Assembly (NCBI GenBank): GCA_946187345.1
Contig: CAMHQD010000019.1
Span: 1 to 48,572 of the forward strand
From: an uncultured Porphyromonadaceae bacterium
GTDB taxonomy: Bacteria; Bacteroidota; Bacteroidia; Bacteroidales; Muribaculaceae
Direction of reading: 5' to 3'
DNA: 48,572 nt
The translations under genes and the position numbers were made by a program. How positions within the stretch are numbered: position 1 is the stretch's first letter; the number at the start of each line of letters is the position of its first letter. Under the pieces are notes generated by a model that made no database searches, was not told where the DNA came from, and saw only the letters and a list, made by a program, of their open reading frames with translations. Shown here piece by piece: positions 7,029-16,021 of the stretch.

Positions 7029-9647
7029 ATGCTGACAGCCAAAGAGATTCGCGAAGCCTTCAAGGACTTCATGGCCGGCAAGGGACACCACATCGTTCCC
7101 TCGGCACCCATGGTCATCAAGGATGACCCCACGCTCATGTTTACCAACGCCGGTATGAACCAGTTTAAGGACATCATTCTGGGCAACAAACCGGTGCAGT
7201 GGCCGCGCGTGGCCGACTCACAGAAGTGCCTGCGCGTGAGCGGCAAGCACAACGACCTCGAGGAGGTGGGCCACGACACTTACCATCACACGATGTTTGA
7301 AATGCTTGGTAACTGGTCGTTTGGCGACTATTTCAAGCAGGAGGCCATCGACCTCGCGTGGGAGTTCCTCGTGGACGTGCTCAAACTGGACCCGCAACGC
7401 CTCTACGCCACCGTGTTTGAGGGCAGCGCCGACGACGGCCTCGAGCGCGACAACGAGGCGGCCGCCATCTGGGAGAAGCACCTGCCGGCCGACCATATCA
7501 TCAACGGCAACAAGCACGACAACTTCTGGGAAATGGGCGACACGGGACCCTGCGGCCCGTGCAGCGAGATCCACATCGACCTGCGCGACGAGGCCGCCCG
7601 GCAGGCCGTGTCCGGCCGCGAGCGCGTCAACAAGGACGACCCTCAAGTGATTGAGATCTGGAACCTTGTGTTCATGCAATATAACCGCAAGGCCGACAGC
7701 AGCCTCGAGCCGCTGCCCAAGCGTGTGATTGACACCGGCATGGGCTTCGAGCGCCTGTGCATGGCCCTGCAAGGCAAGCAGAGCAACTACGACACCGACG
7801 TCTTCCAGCCGCTCATCCAGGCCATCGGCAAGATGGCCGGCAAGCGCTATGGCGACAACAACGACGTGGACGTGGCAATGCGCGTCATCGCCGACCACGT
7901 GCGCACCATCGCCTTCTCCATCGCCGACGGCCAACTGCCCTCCAACGCCAAGGCCGGATACGTCATCCGCCGCATCCTGCGCCGCGCCGTCCGCTACGGC
8001 TACACCTTCCTCGGCTTCAAGCAGGCCTTTATGCACAATCTCATCGACACGCTCATCGAGAGCATGGGCGAGGCTTATCCCGAACTGCCCGCCCAGGCCA
8101 ATATCATCAAGCAGGTCACCAAGGAGGAGGAGGAAGCCTTCCTGCGCACCCTCGAGACCGGCATGAAACTCATCGAGGGCGTCATCGCCGAGGCTAAAGC
8201 CGCCGGCAAGACCGTTGTCGAGGGCAGCCAGGCGTTCTTGCTCTACGACACGTTCGGTTTCCCGCTCGACCTCACCGAACTTATCCTGCGTGAGAACGGC
8301 ATGAGCGTCGACGAGGCCGCGTTCAACGAGTGCATGCAGCAGCAGAAACAGCGCGCCCGCAACGCCGCCGCCGTCGAGGCCGGCGACTGGGTGGAACTGC
8401 GCGAGGGCGTCACCGAGTTTGTGGGCTACGACCTGACGGCCTGCCAGGCACGCATTCTGCGCTACCGCAAGGTGACCCAGAAGGGCAATTCCATCTACCA
8501 GATTGTGCTCGACCGCACGCCGTTCTATGCCGAGATGGGCGGACAGGTGGGCGACCACGGCACCCTCACCGACGGCGAGGGACGCGCGGTGGCCGTCACC
8601 GACTGCAAGCGCGAGAACAACCTGCCGGTGCACATTGTCAAGCAGTTGCCTGAGGATGTTGACGCCGTGTTCACCGCCGCCATCGACGTGGAGAACCGCA
8701 ACGCCATCGCCTGCAACCACACCGCCACCCACCTGCTGCACGCCGCCCTGCGTCACGTGCTGGGCAACCATGTGGAGCAAAAGGGCTCGCTCGTCGACGC
8801 CCGCGGCTTGCGCTTCGACTTCTCCCACTTCAAGAAAGTCACGCCCGAGGAGTTGCGCGAGGTGGAGCACCTTGCCAACCGCATGGTGCGCGAGGCCACC
8901 GCACGCGAGGAGCACCGCGATATGCCCATCGCCGAGGCCCGCGCCATGGGCGCCATGGCCCTCTTTGGCGAGAAATATGGCGACACAGTGCGCGTGATCA
9001 AATACGGCGAGAGCGTTGAGTTGTGTGGCGGCACCCACGTGGCCAACACGGGCCAGATTGGCATGATACGCATCATCAGCGAGAGTTCAATCGCCGCCGG
9101 AGTGCGCCGCATCGAGGCCATCACCGGCGAGCGCGTGGAGTTGTCGCTCGACGCCATGCAAGACACCCTGCAAGACGTGCGCGCCCTGCTGGGCAACGCT
9201 CCCGACGTGATGACGGCCCTGCGCAAGTCGCTGGCCGACAACGCCGCCCTGCGTCAGCAGGCCGAGCAGTTTGTGCGCGAGCGCATCGCCACCGTCTACG
9301 ACTATCTCAAGCGTGACGCCCGCCAGATGGGCACCACCACGGTGCTCGTGCTGAGCGGACCGGTGCTGGGCGAGGTCGTCAAGGGTGTGGCCAACGCTAT
9401 GCTGGCCGACAAGCCGCAGGCCACCGCCTTTGTCGCCGCCACCCAGGAGGAGGGCAAGCCCATGCTCACCGTCGCCTTGAGCGACGACCTCGTCAAGGCA
9501 GGCCTCAAAGCCGGCGACATCGTGCGCGCCGCGGCAACCCACATCAAGGGCGGCGGTGGCGGACAGCCCCGTATGGCCCAGGCCGGCGGACGTGACGCCG
9601 GTGGCCTCGGCGCAGCCCTCGACGCCATGCTCGCCACTTTTGCATAG
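7029..9647 (+). CDS. alaS: Alanyl-tRNA synthetase
   Basis: Charges tRNA-Ala and edits Ser/Gly mischarging in the cytoplasm. The 872-residue protein has all the usual parts: the class II catalytic core from the N terminus ([20 protein letters not shown]; motif 2 near [19 protein letters not shown]), the tRNA-recognition helices, the editing domain with zinc-type HTATHLLH (about 564-571) and [10 protein letters not shown] (about 666-675), a coiled-coil linker, and the C-Ala domain ending with [14 protein letters not shown]. Length is typical (about 870-880). The -7 box at 6958 serves it. The following spacer contains a phased inverted element. Confidence 0.98.
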   Translation: MLTAKEIREAFKDFMAGKGHHIVPSAPMVIKDDPTLMFTNAGMNQFKDIILGNKPVQWPRVADSQKCLRVSGKHNDLEEVGHDTYHHTMFEMLGNWSFGDYFKQEAIDLAWEFLVDVLKLDPQRLYATVFEGSADDGLERDNEAAAIWEKHLPADHIINGNKHDNFWEMGDTGPCGPCSEIHIDLRDEAARQAVSGRERVNKDDPQVIEIWNLVFMQYNRKADSSLEPLPKRVIDTGMGFERLCMALQGKQSNYDTDVFQPLIQAIGKMAGKRYGDNNDVDVAMRVIADHVRTIAFSIADGQLPSNAKAGYVIRRILRRAVRYGYTFLGFKQAFMHNLIDTLIESMGEAYPELPAQANIIKQVTKEEEEAFLRTLETGMKLIEGVIAEAKAAGKTVVEGSQAFLLYDTFGFPLDLTELILRENGMSVDEAAFNECMQQQKQRARNAAAVEAGDWVELREGVTEFVGYDLTACQARILRYRKVTQKGNSIYQIVLDRTPFYAEMGGQVGDHGTLTDGEGRAVAVTDCKRENNLPVHIVKQLPEDVDAVFTAAIDVENRNAIACNHTATHLLHAALRHVLGNHVEQKGSLVDARGLRFDFSHFKKVTPEELREVEHLANRMVREATAREEHRDMPIAEARAMGAMALFGEKYGDTVRVIKYGESVELCGGTHVANTGQIGMIRIISESSIAAGVRRIEAITGERVELSLDAMQDTLQDVRALLGNAPDVMTALRKSLADNAALRQQAEQFVRERIATVYDYLKRDARQMGTTTVLVLSGPVLGEVVKGVANAMLADKPQATAFVAATQEEGKPMLTVALSDDLVKAGLKAGDIVRAAATHIKGGGGGQPRMAQAGGRDAGGLGAALDAMLATFA

Positions 9648-9673
9648 ACTCTTAAATCCGCAACATTGAAAAA

Positions 9674-9743
9674 CCTCTCGAAAATCTCCGCAATTTTCGA
9701 AAATAATAACGTTTGTCGGGAAGTTTCGATAATTTTCAAGAGG
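9674..9743. repeat. Phased inverted element between alaS and CANSDH
   Basis: CCTCTCGAAAAT (9674-9685) and ATTTTCAAGAGG (9732-9743) are 12-bp inverted ends with one mismatch. Between them lie further ATTTTCG and GTTTCGATA words. The inward organisation and the CGAGAG ends match the elements at 15888, 43893 and 47247. It sits about 50 bp before the next start codon. Confidence 0.6.
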
Positions 9744-9792
9744 AAAATTCCAGGTTGCGTCATTCAGGTAGACTTAAAAACATATTACAACG

Positions 9793-10989
9793 ATGAATAA
9801 AGTAGTGATTATCGGTTGCGGTGGTGTCGGCACCGTGTGCGCCGTCAAGTGCGCCCAGTATCCCGACGTGTTTCACGAGGTGGTAATCGCCTCGCGCACC
9901 TTGAGCAAGTGCCAAGCCCTTGTCGAGACAATCGGCAAGCCAAACTTCAGTGCCGACAGCGTTGACGCTGACGATGTGGAGCAGGTGGTGGCGCTGTTGG
10001 AGCGTCACAAGCCCACTCTGGTAATCAACCTCGCGTTGCCCTACCAGGACTTGACGATTATGGAGGCCTGCCTGCGCTGCGGCGTCCACTATCTTGACAC
10101 CGCCAACTATGAGCCGCGCGATGAGGCCCACTTTGAGTACAGTTGGCAATGGGCTTACCGCGAGCGTTTTGAGCAGGCCGGCCTGACGGCAATCCTCGGC
10201 TGCGGCTTTGACCCGGGCGTGAGCGGCGTGTATGTGGCACGCGCCGCCAAGCACCACTTCAGCGAGATGCGCACTCTTGACATCGTGGACTGCAACGCCG
10301 GCAACCACGGCAAGGCGTTCGCCACCAACTTCAACCCCGAGATTAACATCCGCGAGATCACGCAGAACGGGCGTTACTGGCAGGACGGCGCGTGGGTGAC
10401 CACGGGCCCGCTGGAAATCCACCGGCCGCTCACCTACCCCGAGATTGGTCCGCGCGAGAGTTACCTGATGTATCACGAGGAGTTGGAGAGTTTGGTACTC
10501 AACTATCCGAGCATCCGCCGCGCCCGCTTCTGGATGACCTTTGGACAGGAGTACCTCACTCACCTGCGTGTCATCCAGAACATCGGCATGGCCGGCATCG
10601 AGCCCATCGACTATGAGGGCCACAAGATTGTGCCGCTGCAGTTCCTCAAGGCCGTGTTGCCCAATCCCAAGGAACTGGGCGAGAACTACACGGGCCAGAC
10701 GAGCATCGGCTGCCGCATCAGCGGCCTGGACAAGCAGGGCAAGCCGCTCACCTACTACATCTACAACAACTGTGACCATCACGCCGCCTACGAGGAGACC
10801 GGCATGCAGGCCGTGAGTTACACCACCGGCGTTCCGGCGATGACCGGCGCGATGATGCTGCTCAAGGGCCTGTGGCTCAAACCCGGCGTGCACAACGTCG
10901 AGGAGTTCGACCCGGACCCGTTCCTCGAGCAGGTCGCCGAGGCCGGTCTGCCCTGGCATGAGCGGTTCAACATCGACCTCGAACTGTAG
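9793..10989 (+). CDS. Carboxynorspermidine dehydrogenase (saccharopine dehydrogenase family)
   Basis: Likely makes carboxynorspermidine or carboxyspermidine from aspartate semialdehyde and a diamine with NADPH, the first step of the alternative spermidine pathway used by gut Bacteroidota. The 398-residue protein opens with a Rossmann motif GCGGVG (about 8-13), followed by the family segments VNLALPYQDLTIMEACLRCGVHYLDTANYE, GCGFDPGVSGV and FNPEINIREITQ. The length agrees with CANSDH rather than fungal saccharopine reductase. The partner decarboxylase (nspC) is not in the window. The start at 9793 has no Shine-Dalgarno. Cautious alternative: a general saccharopine dehydrogenase-like oxidoreductase. 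Confidence 0.87.
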   Translation: MNKVVIIGCGGVGTVCAVKCAQYPDVFHEVVIASRTLSKCQALVETIGKPNFSADSVDADDVEQVVALLERHKPTLVINLALPYQDLTIMEACLRCGVHYLDTANYEPRDEAHFEYSWQWAYRERFEQAGLTAILGCGFDPGVSGVYVARAAKHHFSEMRTLDIVDCNAGNHGKAFATNFNPEINIREITQNGRYWQDGAWVTTGPLEIHRPLTYPEIGPRESYLMYHEELESLVLNYPSIRRARFWMTFGQEYLTHLRVIQNIGMAGIEPIDYEGHKIVPLQFLKAVLPNPKELGENYTGQTSIGCRISGLDKQGKPLTYYIYNNCDHHAAYEETGMQAVSYTTGVPAMTGAMMLLKGLWLKPGVHNVEEFDPDPFLEQVAEAGLPWHERFNIDLEL

Positions 10990-11006
10990 TTATTTATCGT
11001 TTAGAC

Positions 11007-11260
11007 GTTGAGGGGTTGAGCCATTTGCTGTCGCAAATGGGAAGAAATGTAGGGCCTGGCAAAGGACGAGGAGCCTCGTCCCTACAGCGTGGCCGTTCCG
11101 AAGTCAAATCCATTATCCCCGAGCGCTTGTAGGGGCAGAATTTATTCTGCCCACTTCGAGGCGGCCAGGCCAAGGCCAGGCCATACATTTCTTACCGAGC
11201 GCGATAGCGCGAGGCTCAACCCCTCAACGCTCAACCCTCAACGCTAAACCCCCTCAACCT
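11007..11260. repeat. CTCAACC two-ended element, composite copy B
   Basis: Begins GTTGAGGGGTTGAGCC, then hairpin ATTTGC-TGTC-GCAAAT and the GAAATGTAGGGCCTGGC end. A REP hairpin GGACGAGG-AG-CCTCGTCC (11064-11081) follows, then a half second end (AAGTCAAATCCATTATCCCC) cut at GAGCGC by another REP (11129-11152). After it comes a second GGCCAGGCC..ACATTTC end and hairpin GCGC-GATA-GCGC, closing with GGCTCAACCCCTCAACG. It looks like an element inside an element. It ends about 10 bp before the priA start. Confidence 0.85.
11129..11152. repeat. REP hairpin GGGCAGAAT/ATTCTGCCC
   Basis: GTAGGG followed by a 9-bp perfect stem (11133-11141 / 11144-11152). The identical core occurs at 25178-25201, 25317-25340 and 29653-29676. 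It resembles REP sequences mobilised by RAYT/IS200-type transposases, but no such transposase is in the window. Confidence 0.85.
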
Positions 11261-11269
11261 TTCAAGGAG

Positions 11270-13738
11270 ATGCGCTACGTCGATGTGCTGGTGCCGCTGA
11301 TGATTCCGGGCACGTTCACCTATAGTGTGCCCGACGAGATGGCCGACCGCCTGCGGGTGGGCAGCCGTGTGCTCGTGCCGTTCGGCCGCAAGAAGATCTA
11401 CACCGCCATCGTCGTGTTGCCCCATGACCACAAGCCGGAGGGCTACGCGGTGAAGGACATCCTGATGGTGCTCGACAGCGAGCCCATCGTCCGTCACCCG
11501 CAACTCAAACTGTGGGAGTGGGTGGCCGACTACTATATGTGCACTCCCGGCGAGGTCTATCGCGCGGCGTTGCCATCGGGGTTGAAGGTGGAGAGCGAGA
11601 CGTTCGTCAGCCCCAACGCCGACTTTGAGGAGAGCCTCGATGACCGGTTGAGTGACCGCGAGCGCGCCGTGCTCGACGTGATCGCTCAGCGTGGCCGCGT
11701 GCAGGTGACCGACATCTCCACAGCCACCGGCATCAAAACAGTGGAGCACACCATCAGCCGCCTGCTCGAGCGTGATGCGGTGCACGTGAGCGAGCGTGTG
11801 GTGGACAACTACCGGCCCAAGACCGAGGTGTGCGTGTGCCTGTCCATTGAGCATGGCGACGAGGACGCCCTACATGGCCTGCTCGACATGGTTTCCCGCG
11901 CCCGCAAGCAAGAGACGCTGTTGCTTGCCTACTTGGACCAGTCGCGATGGCTGCAGCGCGGTGAGGAGCCGCGAGAGGTCACCCGCGAGGCGTTGCTTGA
12001 GCGGGCCGGCGTGTCGGCGGCCATCCTCCAAGCCGCTGTCCAGAAAGGCGTCTTCACAACCTACAAGCGCCCCATCAACCGCTTTGCCACCACGGGCGGC
12101 ATGACGGCCGACATCCCGCCGCTGAGCGAAGCCCAGCAGCAGGCCCACATTGAACTCCACAACCAACTGCGCGCCCACGACATCGCCCTGCTGCACGGTG
12201 TCACCGGCAGCGGCAAGACGACCGTCTATATGCGCATGATCGCCGATGTGCTCGCCGCCGGCAACCAAGTGCTCTATCTCGTGCCGGAGATCGCGCTCAC
12301 CACCCAACTCACGCAGCGCCTGCGGCGCGTGTTCGGTGACCGGCTGCTGGTCTATCACTCACGCTTCAGCGACAACGAGCGCGTGGACATCTGGCGGCAA
12401 CTGCTCCACAGCGCCGAGCCGACGGTCGTGATCGGAGTGCGCTCCGCGGTGTTCCTGCCGTTTGCCAAGTTAGGGCTGGTAATAGTCGATGAGGAGCACG
12501 ACAGCAGTTACAAGCAGCAAGATCCCGCCCCACGATACAACGGCCGCAACGTCGCCATGATGCTCGCGCGGATGCACGGCGCCAAGACTCTGCTGGGCAG
12601 CGCCACACCATCTGTCGAGGTGTATACCCGCGCCCTGGCCGGCGACTACGGGCTGGTGAGGCTAATGACCCGATACGGCGACCTTGAGTTGCCTGATGTG
12701 GTCGTTGTCAACACCACCGAGGCCCGCAAGCACAAGGTGATGAACGGTATGTTCAGCAAAGAGTTGCTCACGCGGTGCCGCGCCGCTCTCGAGGCAGGCG
12801 AGCAGGTTATCCTCTTCCAGAACCGGCGGGGCTACGCGCCGATGGTGCGATGCCGCAACTGCGGCTGGGTGCCTCAGTGTGATAACTGCGACGTGAGCCT
12901 CACCTACCACAAGTACACCCGCTCGCTAACCTGCCACTACTGTGGCCACACCGCGTCGGTGCCAACTTTATGCCCCGCCTGTGAGACGGCCGATATAGAA
13001 ATCGTGGGCTACGGCACCGAGCGCATCGAGGACGAGATAGAGCGCGTGCTGCCCGGCGAGAAAATCTCACGCATGGACCTCGACACCACACGCAGCAAGA
13101 ATAGTTATGACCGCATTATTGACGAGTTCTCGGCCCACAAGACCAACGTGCTCGTGGGCACACAAATGGTTACCAAGGGGCTTGACTTTGACGGCGTGAG
13201 CCTCGTGGGTATTCTCAATGCCGACCAGATGATTCACTTTCCCGACTTCCGCAGCCATGAGAGAGCCTTTGACATGCTTGAGCAAGTGGCCGGACGGGCC
13301 GGACGGGCACACCACCGCGGCACCGTCGTCATCCAGACGTCACAGCCCGACCATCCCGTCATCGAGATGGTGAAGGCTCATGACTATGAGGGTTTCTATC
13401 ACCTTGAGATGCACGACCGCGAGCAGTTCAACTATCCCCCATTTGTCAAAATCATCAACATCTGTCTCAAGCACCGTGACGAGGCTGTCGTGAGCGATCT
13501 GGCTACGCTTTACGCCTCGCTGCTGCGACAGGTGTTCGGCGACCGCGTGCTCGGCCCGGACACACCCGTGGTGAGCCGCGTGCAGAACTTCCATCTGCGC
13601 CAACTGGTGCTCAAACTCGAACCCGCCGTCTCAATGCCCAAAGTGAAAAGCCTGCTGCGGCAGATCTATGAGCATATGCTCACCGTTGACAGCCGCACCC
13701 GTCAGGTGAGGCTGGTCTACGATGTCGACCCTGTCTGA
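11270..13738 (+). CDS. priA: Primosomal protein N' (PriA helicase)
   Basis: A 3'-5' helicase that restarts stalled replication forks by loading the replicative helicase. The 822-residue protein has the N-terminal DNA-binding domain (YVDVLVPLMIPGTFTYSVP), helicase motif I GVTGSGKT (about 309-316) and motif II DEEHDSSYKQ (about 406-415). Four cysteine pairs bind two zincs: CRNC, CDNC, CHYC and CPAC (about 526-573). The C-terminal helicase lobe has GTQMVTKGLDFDGVSLVG and ADQMIHFPDFRSHERAFDML. Length is at the upper end of the family. The start (11270) lies directly after repeat copy B, with AGGAG immediately before the ATG. Confidence 0.97.
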   Translation: MRYVDVLVPLMIPGTFTYSVPDEMADRLRVGSRVLVPFGRKKIYTAIVVLPHDHKPEGYAVKDILMVLDSEPIVRHPQLKLWEWVADYYMCTPGEVYRAALPSGLKVESETFVSPNADFEESLDDRLSDRERAVLDVIAQRGRVQVTDISTATGIKTVEHTISRLLERDAVHVSERVVDNYRPKTEVCVCLSIEHGDEDALHGLLDMVSRARKQETLLLAYLDQSRWLQRGEEPREVTREALLERAGVSAAILQAAVQKGVFTTYKRPINRFATTGGMTADIPPLSEAQQQAHIELHNQLRAHDIALLHGVTGSGKTTVYMRMIADVLAAGNQVLYLVPEIALTTQLTQRLRRVFGDRLLVYHSRFSDNERVDIWRQLLHSAEPTVVIGVRSAVFLPFAKLGLVIVDEEHDSSYKQQDPAPRYNGRNVAMMLARMHGAKTLLGSATPSVEVYTRALAGDYGLVRLMTRYGDLELPDVVVVNTTEARKHKVMNGMFSKELLTRCRAALEAGEQVILFQNRRGYAPMVRCRNCGWVPQCDNCDVSLTYHKYTRSLTCHYCGHTASVPTLCPACETADIEIVGYGTERIEDEIERVLPGEKISRMDLDTTRSKNSYDRIIDEFSAHKTNVLVGTQMVTKGLDFDGVSLVGILNADQMIHFPDFRSHERAFDMLEQVAGRAGRAHHRGTVVIQTSQPDHPVIEMVKAHDYEGFYHLEMHDREQFNYPPFVKIINICLKHRDEAVVSDLATLYASLLRQVFGDRVLGPDTPVVSRVQNFHLRQLVLKLEPAVSMPKVKSLLRQIYEHMLTVDSRTRQVRLVYDVDPV

Positions 13739-13744
13739 CGCCTC

Positions 13745-14440
13745 TCAGTTGCGACGGTCCACGTGAATGATGCTCTGGACAAGCATCAGTTCACGGATAG
13801 CATCACGTCGCAACTCAATGTCATCGTAGGCGACATTCTCGCTATGCAGAATGACAAGTGAGCGATCGGGATGACGACGCACATACTTGACCATACGGTA
13901 GTCATCAAGCAGTATCACATAGATTTCGCCCCAAAGGATAAGGCTCATATCGCGCACCTCGCGCACGGCAATCAGGTCACCGCTATTGATTACCGGCGCC
14001 ATAGAGTTGCCGGTAACGGTAACGAGTTTGCTGGCGGGATCGAGCAACTGGGGCATATCAACCCAGCCGCTGATGCGGTCGTCGGTGAATAGCATGGCAC
14101 GCGGAGCGTTGCCGGCGGTGACATCGATGTCATAGACGGGCGTGCCGCGGCCAGACGACTGGTCGGCAACGGCAATGCCGGGAACGGAAGCCGTCACCAC
14201 GCGTGTGCCGGCGGCAAAGGGCAGCCCCTCGCCTGTGGCGAGCCACTGCTTGTTGGCGCCCACGTTGACCACGATGCGGTTGAGCAACGCGTCGCTCACG
14301 GGGATATGGCCGTTAAGATACTTCGACAAATTGCTGGTGTCGATACCGATGCGCACGGCAAACTCGCGCTGTGAAACGCCCAGACGCGACATGATGTAAC
14401 GGATGCGCTCTATGACTGTGTTGGTGTCGGTATTGTCCAT
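13745..14440 (-). CDS. XRE/S24 (LexA/CI-like) transcriptional regulator
   Basis: A 231-residue repressor-like protein. An N-terminal helix-turn-helix (about 9-45, GVSQREFAVRIGIDTSNLSKYL) is followed by a linker and a C-terminal S24 peptidase fold. The catalytic Ser is Ser146 in TGNSMAPVINSGDLI and the general-base Lys is Lys185 in YRMVKYVRR, so latent self-cleavage is possible. The family includes phage CI-type and stress repressors. No phage genes lie nearby, so this is an orphan chromosomal regulator; its target is unknown. Its stop codon is 6 bp from the stop of the convergent priA gene. I did not find a convincing cleavage dipeptide or operator. Confidence 0.88.
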   Translation of the reverse strand: MDNTDTNTVIERIRYIMSRLGVSQREFAVRIGIDTSNLSKYLNGHIPVSDALLNRIVVNVGANKQWLATGEGLPFAAGTRVVTASVPGIAVADQSSGRGTPVYDIDVTAGNAPRAMLFTDDRISGWVDMPQLLDPASKLVTVTGNSMAPVINSGDLIAVREVRDMSLILWGEIYVILLDDYRMVKYVRRHPDRSLVILHSENVAYDDIELRRDAIRELMLVQSIIHVDRRN

Positions 14441-14498
14441 TGGTGTGATGATAATATGTTTTGCTCTTTTCGGTATAGATGTCTGTCGCTACTGCAAG

Positions 14499-14527
14499 CC
14501 CCCCTCCTTAGGAGGGGAGGGGGGGGA
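14499..14527. repeat. REP hairpin CCCCTCC/GGAGGGG
   Basis: CCCCTCC (14501-14507), loop TTA, GGAGGGG (14511-14517), followed by a G run. Related hairpins form a pair inside the glycosyltransferase gene at 46488-46552. It lies between two minus-strand genes and may shape transcript ends. Confidence 0.75.
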
Positions 14528-14539
14528 GGATGCCAGCCC

Positions 14540-15640
14540 TCACTTTCCGGCAAGTGAGTGGTTGTAGTATGCGGTGTTGCCGGTGATGTCCTCGAGCACC
14601 TCGATGAATGGCGGCAACTTGACCGGCTCGCCCTCCTCGATACCCTTTGTCTCGAGGATTACAAGCCCCTCGAGGGCGTCCTGATAGGTGTCAACCTCGA
14701 AGTATTGTCCTTGCCAAATGAAACTGCTGCGGTGCTTGCGGATGGTGCGCTTGTCGGGGTCGGCAAGGCTGAGCATCATCTCGTAGAGGCTGTTGTTGAT
14801 CTGGCGCTCGGTGACGAGTTCCTCGGTGGGCGAGATGCGCTTCTTTGTCGTGTGGACATACATATACTTGCCCTGCCATCCGCGACGGCGCAGTCGCACC
14901 TCGGTGCCCGGCTCGGCACTGCGCAGGTAGGTTTGTATGATGTCGATATCGATGGCGTCGGCCGGCAGCGGGCCGTTAATTTTGACGATATACTTGCGCT
15001 CCAACTCGATGGGCTGCGGCAGGCCGAGCACGCCACCGATTTCCTTGAGCACGCGCTTCATCTTGGCGTCAAAGTCGTCGTGGTTGTTGATCACACGCAG
15101 GTGGGGGTGTCCGGTCCATGCCTTGATCACCTTCTTGTCGAGCGAGCGGGCAATGTTCAAGCCCTCCTCGGTCATCGCCTCGTAGCGCTGGGCGTTGTTG
15201 GCCGTGGTGTAGTACTGCTCGGCGCCATCGGCGGCGCTCACCAAGTGGAGCACGGCATCGTAGCGCTCGCGCAACTCGGCACTGGATGTGCCCACCGCGC
15301 GCGTGATGTCGTCCCACATCTCGGGGGCCATATAGGCCGAGATGTCGAGCGTGCCGCGGTCGCAGACGATGATGCACGGCTCGGCGCACTCCTGCGCCAT
15401 GCGGTAGAATTTATCCTCGAGGGCGAGTTGGATTTCGAGCGTCGCCTTCTCGCCTTGATAGAAGTATTCTTTGTTGGTAGTCAAGTAGTTCATGCCGGCG
15501 GCGGTGAACATGGTGGGCACCTCGGGCAGGGTAAACACTTGGTATCCCATGCTCGAGAAATGCTCGACTATCTTGGTCAGTGCCGTCGTCTTGCCGGCGC
15601 ATGGTCCGCCGGTGAGGACGATGCGAGTGATATTTGCCAT
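14540..15640 (-). CDS. P-loop ATPase-CYTH fusion protein
   Basis: A 366-residue two-domain protein. Residues 1 to about 205 form a P-loop kinase-like domain with Walker A GGPCAGKTT (11-19), a hydrophobic strand ending in CDRG (93-96) and a later helical lid. Residues about 210-366 form a CYTH/triphosphate tunnel domain with the diagnostic ELERK (212-216, ExExK) and the basic strand residues EVRLRRRG and YVHTTKK. CYTH enzymes hydrolyse inorganic or nucleoside triphosphates, or make cAMP. The same order is known from proteins named TRPL translocation defect protein 14. Substrate is unknown; a nucleotide or polyphosphate is plausible. A -7 box lies at 15714-15721. The next gene downstream is the S24 regulator. 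Confidence 0.85.
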   Translation of the reverse strand: MANITRIVLTGGPCAGKTTALTKIVEHFSSMGYQVFTLPEVPTMFTAAGMNYLTTNKEYFYQGEKATLEIQLALEDKFYRMAQECAEPCIIVCDRGTLDISAYMAPEMWDDITRAVGTSSAELRERYDAVLHLVSAADGAEQYYTTANNAQRYEAMTEEGLNIARSLDKKVIKAWTGHPHLRVINNHDDFDAKMKRVLKEIGGVLGLPQPIELERKYIVKINGPLPADAIDIDIIQTYLRSAEPGTEVRLRRRGWQGKYMYVHTTKKRISPTEELVTERQINNSLYEMMLSLADPDKRTIRKHRSSFIWQGQYFEVDTYQDALEGLVILETKGIEEGEPVKLPPFIEVLEDITGNTAYYNHSLAGK

Positions 15641-15713
15641 TTTATCGAGTTAATTGATTTGATTTTCTTTATGGTTTTCGGCTTGGGCTATCGGCCGCTT
15701 CCAAACCGAACCG

Positions 15714-15721
15714 CAAATTTA
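15714..15721 (-). promoter_or_regulatory. Promoter -7 box for the ATPase-CYTH gene
   Basis: TAAATTTG on the minus strand, matching TAnnTTTG, about 73 bp before the ATG at 15640. Confidence 0.6.
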
Positions 15722-16021
15722 TAAAAAAATCGCGACATGAGAAAATCATTTTTCATTGCGCCCACTCCGAAAAGTCGCATTTTTTGAATTTTAACACGAA
15801 TTTCCATGAACCTTTAGTTCGCGACCGAATGGGAGCAATTATCCATTAATATTAGTCAGGAGAACAAGAGGTCATGAGAACATGAGAATTTTCGGAAATT
15901 TTCGATAATTTTCGAGAGAGAAAAATCGAGTTGCGGATTATAGATTATATACTTCTTGGAGTGGACTCAATTTTTCATTTATCAGCCCGCGGAACAGAAT
16001 TTGGGCTGAATTGCGGCGACA
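15722..16021. other. Gene-free spacer with phased words
   Basis: About 300 bp between the TPR gene end and the ATPase-CYTH promoter. It contains CACGAAT/CATGAAC words 10 bp apart (15795, 15805), the phased ATTTTCG triplet at 15888-15918, and a weak hairpin TCAGCCC/GGGCTGA (15982-15988 / 16003-16009) that may mark the end of the TPR transcript. I see no gene. Confidence 0.6.
15861..15918. repeat. Phased ATTTTCG triplet with AGAACAAGAG leader
   Basis: ATTTTCG begins at 15888, 15898 and 15908, exactly 10 bp apart, ending CGAGAG. The leader AGAACAAGAG (15861-15870) recurs in front of the equivalent ATTTACG triplet at 47362-47392. Same family as the elements at 9674 and 43893. Confidence 0.7.

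Noticed and set aside
7218-9038. Long open frame on the minus strand opposite alaS (606 codons)
   Set aside because: Same cause as above; alaS is complete and unmistakable.
13745-14440. S24/CI-like regulator as a sign of a prophage
   Set aside because: No integrase, structural or replication phage genes, and no attachment repeats are seen on either side. It is treated as an orphan chromosomal regulator.
14558-15724. Open frame on the plus strand opposite the ATPase-CYTH gene
   Set aside because: No domain, no promoter, and it shadows a gene with clear motifs.
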